Source of the DNA: Lodderomyces elongisporus | Lineage: Eukaryota; Ascomycota; Pichiomycetes; Serinales; Debaryomycetaceae | Assembly: GCF_030384665.1 (NCBI RefSeq) | Contig: NC_083673.1 | Span: 1,001,501 to 1,065,500, forward strand | Length of the DNA stretch: 64,000 nucleotides | Direction of reading: 5' to 3' | Shown: in pieces, positions 63,383-64,000 of the stretch | Numbering within the stretch: position 1 is the stretch's first letter | Layout of the letters: every line of letters starts with the position of its first letter | Made by a program: the position numbers and the translations under genes | The notes under the pieces: model-generated | What the model saw: only the letters and a program-made list of their open reading frames with translations | The model's database searches: none | Told to the model about the DNA's origin: nothing

Positions 63383-63422
63383 GTTCAGTTCCAGTTCCAG
63401 TTCCAGTTCCAGTTCCAGTTCC
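63383..63422. repeat. CCAGTT hexamer array
   Basis: About six to seven copies of CCAGTT. Related CCAGTA and CCCAGT arrays lie at 19962-19998 and 24065-24108. Confidence 0.85.
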
Positions 63423-64000
63423 AATTCAAGTTTCCGCTCCAGTTTTAGTAGTAGTAGTAATAATAATAATAATAATAAGGCAAAACTATGCAGATATAAT
63501 GAAGTATATGTATATGTATATATATATATATCAGAGAAGTTGCCAGTTGTGTTGATAAGAATTAGGTAAAAGACAAAGTAAAGAATCAAAAAATGATAAT
63601 TATAAAAAAAAACAATAAAGAACCGCTAGCTGTTGGTAGAGTAACAATATATCCGTTGCAGAAAAATTGTGGTTATATTAGGAATATGTTGATACAATAA
63701 TTATATTTGGAAACGAGGGTAAAATTAAAAAATAAAAAAGAAAAGAAAAGAAAGGAAAATAAATAAAGTGAACCAATTCCGCCAAAAATACGTCAGAACG
63801 CCTAAACTACACCCCCTTCCCTTATAAGATCCTTTACCAATTACGAACAACAACAATAACAACAACAACGACAACGGCAACACAGAAAATACCCCTATTT
63901 AATAGAGTTCACTACGCTTTCATCCACATTAACCACTCAAAGGAAGGTTTTGAGTTACATTTGCCCACCCTCAATTTTTAATTGCTCACTACAAGATTCG

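Larger units (their letters stand above)
63240..64000. other. SFT2 upstream region (window end)
   Basis: Holds the TTTTG array, CCAGTT hexamers (63383-63422), a GTA/ATA run (63447-63478) and a plus-strand leader-like, CAA-rich stretch at 63845-63885 that probably belongs to a gene beginning beyond the window. No gene seen within it. Confidence 0.5.

Overview
The window is nuclear DNA from a budding yeast, most likely a CTG-clade (Debaryomycetaceae/Serinales) species of the Candida parapsilosis / Lodderomyces elongisporus kind. The reasons are: every recognisable product is an ascomycete-yeast protein; genes are almost all intron-free, with one clear short intron of yeast type (GTATGT donor, ACTAAC branch, TTATTAG acceptor); CTG codons are scarce in the stretches of OSH2 and DIP2 that I read codon by codon; the proteins carry long Q, N, S and EQ tracts; and the intergenic DNA is AT-rich and packed with micro- and minisatellites. 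The species call is inference. If the clade is right, any CTG codon should be read as serine.

Layout. 1-5.7 kb: an Ecm21/Csr2-type arrestin adaptor (+), convergent with a long oxysterol-binding protein OSH2 (-). 11.6-16.7 kb: a U2B''/U1A-type RRM protein (+), protoporphyrinogen oxidase HEM14 (-) and a zinc alcohol dehydrogenase (+). 17-46 kb is a long block almost entirely on the minus strand: transketolase TKL1, the membrane adaptor OPY2, CCR4-NOT subunit NOT5, the spliced LMW phosphatase LTP1, Mediator tail subunit MED15, the U3-processome protein DIP2/UTP12, a GPI-anchored phospholipase B, a phosphoglycerate-mutase-like phosphatase, deadenylase CCR4, and a membrane-anchored CCR4-like nuclease lying directly behind CCR4. 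46.3-49.7 kb is a 3.4-kb gene-free interval. 49.7-64 kb: PAK kinase CLA4 (+), an MFS transporter (+), mRNA-export adaptor YRA1 (-), a YciI-domain protein (+), CDC48 (-), HNT1 (+) and SFT2 (-).

The genes are mostly unrelated housekeeping functions rather than one operating system. mRNA metabolism is heavily represented (NOT5, CCR4 and its paralogue, YRA1, the U2B''-like protein, MED15), as is MAPK/polarity signalling (OPY2, CLA4). I saw no transposon, integrated virus, CRISPR array, rRNA or tRNA. The most unusual items are the anchored CCR4 paralogue whose start may be spliced, a small coding-like frame between TKL1 and OPY2 broken by one in-frame stop, a C22...G18 self-complementary pair upstream of TKL1, several perfect short palindromes upstream of genes, and dispersed minisatellites next to gene ends.
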